DNA from: Rickettsia typhi
GTDB taxonomy: Bacteria; Pseudomonadota; Alphaproteobacteria; Rickettsiales; UBA1997
Direction: 5' to 3'
Length of the DNA: 8,553 bases
NCBI GenBank assembly: GCA_945874115.1
Contig: CAMCFD010000062.1
Coordinates: 1-8,553, forward strand
In this document: positions 7,865 through 8,553 of the stretch, in pieces
How positions within the stretch are numbered: position 1 is the first letter of the stretch
Layout: each line of letters starts with the position of its first letter
Position numbers and translations under genes: made by a program
The notes under the pieces: generated by a model
Databases searched by the model: none
What the model saw: the letters and a program-made list of their open reading frames with translations, nothing else
What the model was told of the DNA's origin: nothing

Positions 7865-7873
7865 TTTATACCA
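7865..7873 (-). promoter_or_regulatory. Possible extended -10 promoter for the NHL/pilin unit
   Basis: On the minus strand TGG followed by TATAAA forms an extended -10 (TGn plus five of six of TATAAT). There is no convincing -35 at 16-18 bp. Transcription would start near 7858, about 17 nt before the ATG at 7841. The TGGTAT part is the outer end of repeat copy B, and the final bases come from flanking DNA, so the promoter straddles the repeat boundary. It is AT-rich and could be a chance match. Confidence 0.35.
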
Positions 7874-8028
7874 TTTTCCGTTAATAATTAGACATTTAGG
7901 CAAAATAATTTTCGTGGATAAAATTTTAAATAAAAACCAGTCATATCGGCGATATGGGTGTTTTTTATTTGAGATTTTAGACCGAAATTATGAAGCATAA
8001 ACGTTTAATTATTAATGGGAAATGGTAT
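7868..8028 (+). repeat. Palindromic repeat copy B, complete 161-bp imperfect hairpin
   Basis: The whole stretch is an imperfect palindrome centred on CATATCG-G-CGATATG (7942-7956). The outer 23 bp, 7868-7890 and 8006-8028, are inverted repeats agreeing at 21 of 23 positions (ATACCATTTYCCRTTAATAATTA). Inside, successive blocks also pair: ATAATTT/AAATTAT, TAAAAT/ATTTTA and AAATAAAAA/TTTTTATTT, leaving small internal loops. Most single differences between arms (5 of 6 transitions) retain G-U pairs if the plus strand is transcribed. Size and shape recall Rickettsia palindromic elements or MITE-like repeats; no transposase is in the window and no clear target-site duplication is visible. It lies just upstream of the NHL/pilin unit. 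Confidence 0.85.
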
Positions 8029-8170
8029 TACTCATCTAATTTAAAATAAAGCAATTAATAAATCCAACCTTTTTTACAGGATTTTTGGTATTTTTTGCTA
8101 AGAATTTATCTCTAAATAATTTTATCATAAATTTTTAGGAATTTATTAGAAAAAAGATGCGGCGAAATAA
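8029..8170. other. AT-rich spacer between repeat copies B and C
   Basis: No gene is seen here; stops are frequent in all frames. It holds two weak stem-loops, AAATCC/GGATTT (8060-8084) and AATTTAT/ATAAATT (8103-8134), neither good enough to call a terminator. The stretch around 8113-8135 loosely resembles the left-arm block AAATAATTTT...ATAAATTTT of the repeats, so a badly decayed further copy is possible, but base composition alone could explain it. Confidence 0.4.
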
Positions 8171-8329
8171 TGTCATCTCCCATTGATAATTAGCCTTTTA
8201 GGCAAAATAATTTTCGTGGATAAATTTTAAATAAAAACCGATCATATCTGAATTATGTGGGCGATTTTATTTGAGATTTTAGAGCAAGATTATGAAGAGT
8301 GAAGCGTTAATTATTAATGAAAGGAATAG
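8171..8329 (+). repeat. Palindromic repeat copy C, diverged hairpin
   Basis: Second near-full copy, same orientation as B, starting 142 bp after its end. The left arm from TTTAGGCAAAATAATTTTCG through GGATAAA and on to AAATAAAAACC (about 8197-8239) is nearly identical to 7895-7937 of copy B, with one base deleted. The right arm (8262-8295) keeps GATTTTATTTGAGATTTTAG and ATTATGAAG. The arms still pair, but the centre has decayed (CATATCTGAATTATG) and the terminal repeats are weaker, agreeing mainly at CATTRATAATTA. Arm differences again mostly preserve G-U pairs on the plus strand. The ATG at 8292-8294 in its right arm opens a 40-codon reading frame. Confidence 0.78.
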
Positions 8330-8414
8330 CGTTGGAGATAGTTCGCAATCTAGAAATACGCCTCAAGAGCCAAAGAAAAGAGATTGGGGTGTTTTTTTGT
8401 GGGCAGAGAAATAA
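8292..8414 (+). CDS. Possible 40-residue small protein starting inside repeat copy C
   Basis: The reading frame begins at the ATG in the right arm of copy C, just after an in-frame TAG at 8280-8282, and ends with TAA at 8412-8414. The first 12 or so residues come from the repeat; the rest, including TPQEPKKRDWGVFLWAEK, comes from DNA beyond it that is less AT-rich than its surroundings. There is no good Shine-Dalgarno or promoter and I recognise no family. It would be the only plus-strand gene in the window, converging on the gcvPB terminator. It may be a chance frame, a remnant of a gene interrupted by the repeat, or a real small protein. Confidence 0.22.
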   Translation: MKSEALIINERNSVGDSSQSRNTPQEPKKRDWGVFLWAEK

Positions 8415-8418
8415 TTAT

Positions 8419-8454
8419 AAAAATCATCGCCACTTTCTAAAAAAATGGCGATGA
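8419..8454 (-). terminator. Rho-independent terminator after gcvPB
   Basis: On the minus strand, a perfect 9-bp stem TCATCGCCA (8446-8454 complement) / TGGCGATGA (8424-8432 complement) with a 13-nt loop is followed by TTTTT (8419-8423) and further A/T. It begins 11 nt after the stop codon at 8466-8468, which is the expected place for an intrinsic terminator. It separates the glycine cleavage gene from the repeat-bearing gap and the NHL unit. Confidence 0.85.
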
Positions 8455-8465
8455 AATTTGTCGAA

Positions 8466-8553
8466 TTATTCGCTTTTTTCCATCCAAGTTAAAACCGGAA
8501 ATTTCGCAGCTTTAATCTCATCAAGACGTCTTCTTGGCGTTGAAACCGGATAG
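8466..8553 (-). CDS. gcvPB: C-terminal end of glycine dehydrogenase subunit 2 (P-protein), 5' cut by window edge
   Basis: Only the last 28 residues and stop are present. The tail includes PVSTPRRRLDEIKAAKFPVL, followed by TWMEKSE. The STPxRRLDExxAAxxPVL pattern resembles the C-terminus of the split P-protein subunit 2 of the glycine cleavage system, the PLP-dependent enzyme that decarboxylates glycine and passes the aminomethyl group to the H-protein lipoyl arm. The catalytic part lies outside the window, so the assignment rests on the tail motif alone. A terminator follows at 11 nt, making it the last gene of its transcript. Confidence 0.6.
   Translation of the reverse strand, partial: YPVSTPRRRLDEIKAAKFPVLTWMEKSE

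Noticed and set aside
7868..8028. Insertion sequence or transposon with target-site duplication
   Set aside because: Flanks show only ambiguous TA-like bases and no transposase frame exists in the window; called a repeat instead.
8346..8398. CAATCT/AGATTG stem followed by a T-rich run, as a plus-strand terminator
   Set aside because: Six base pairs around a 29-nt loop, with GGGTG between stem and T-run; too weak.
8029..8453. CRISPR array from the closely spaced repeats
   Set aside because: Only two long, diverged palindromes with one unrelated AT-rich interval; no short regular repeats or cas genes.

Overview
The window looks like a piece of an AT-rich alphaproteobacterial chromosome. Almost all coding capacity is on the minus strand. 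The alphaproteobacterial reading rests on the GyrB N-terminus, the RpoH box of the sigma factor and the riboflavin gene types. The low GC content and the dispersed ~160-bp palindromes recall Rickettsiales or Holosporales-like lineages, but no marker here fixes the family.

Layout in the direction of transcription (right to left): the last 28 codons of a probable gcvPB with a hairpin terminator; a ~450-bp intergenic stretch holding two copies (B and C) of a palindromic repeat; a two-gene unit of a membrane-anchored thioredoxin/NHL-propeller protein (NHLRC2-like) and a type IV prepilin-like protein carrying a LamG-like domain; rpoH (heat-shock sigma-32) with its own strong promoter; ribE (riboflavin synthase); a RibB protein with a degenerate GTP-cyclohydrolase-II-like tail (RibBX type); a gap holding a half-deleted third repeat copy (A); and gyrB with a good sigma-70 promoter, running off the left edge after 648 codons.

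The genes form three functional groups. ribE and ribBX are two steps of riboflavin synthesis; ribA, ribD and ribH must lie elsewhere. rpoH and gyrB are core regulatory and topological genes. The NHL/pilin pair is envelope-facing and is the least characterised coding unit.

The most unusual feature is the repeat family. Copies B and C are near-complete imperfect palindromes of about 160 bp, with terminal inverted repeats of about 23 bp in B. Their two arms differ mainly by changes that keep G-U pairs in plus-strand RNA, opposite to the neighbouring genes. Copy A kept the right arm and lost nearly all of the left. All three place an ATG at the same point in the right arm. In copy C it opens a 40-codon reading frame, and the outer end of copy B helps to form the likely promoter of the NHL/pilin unit.
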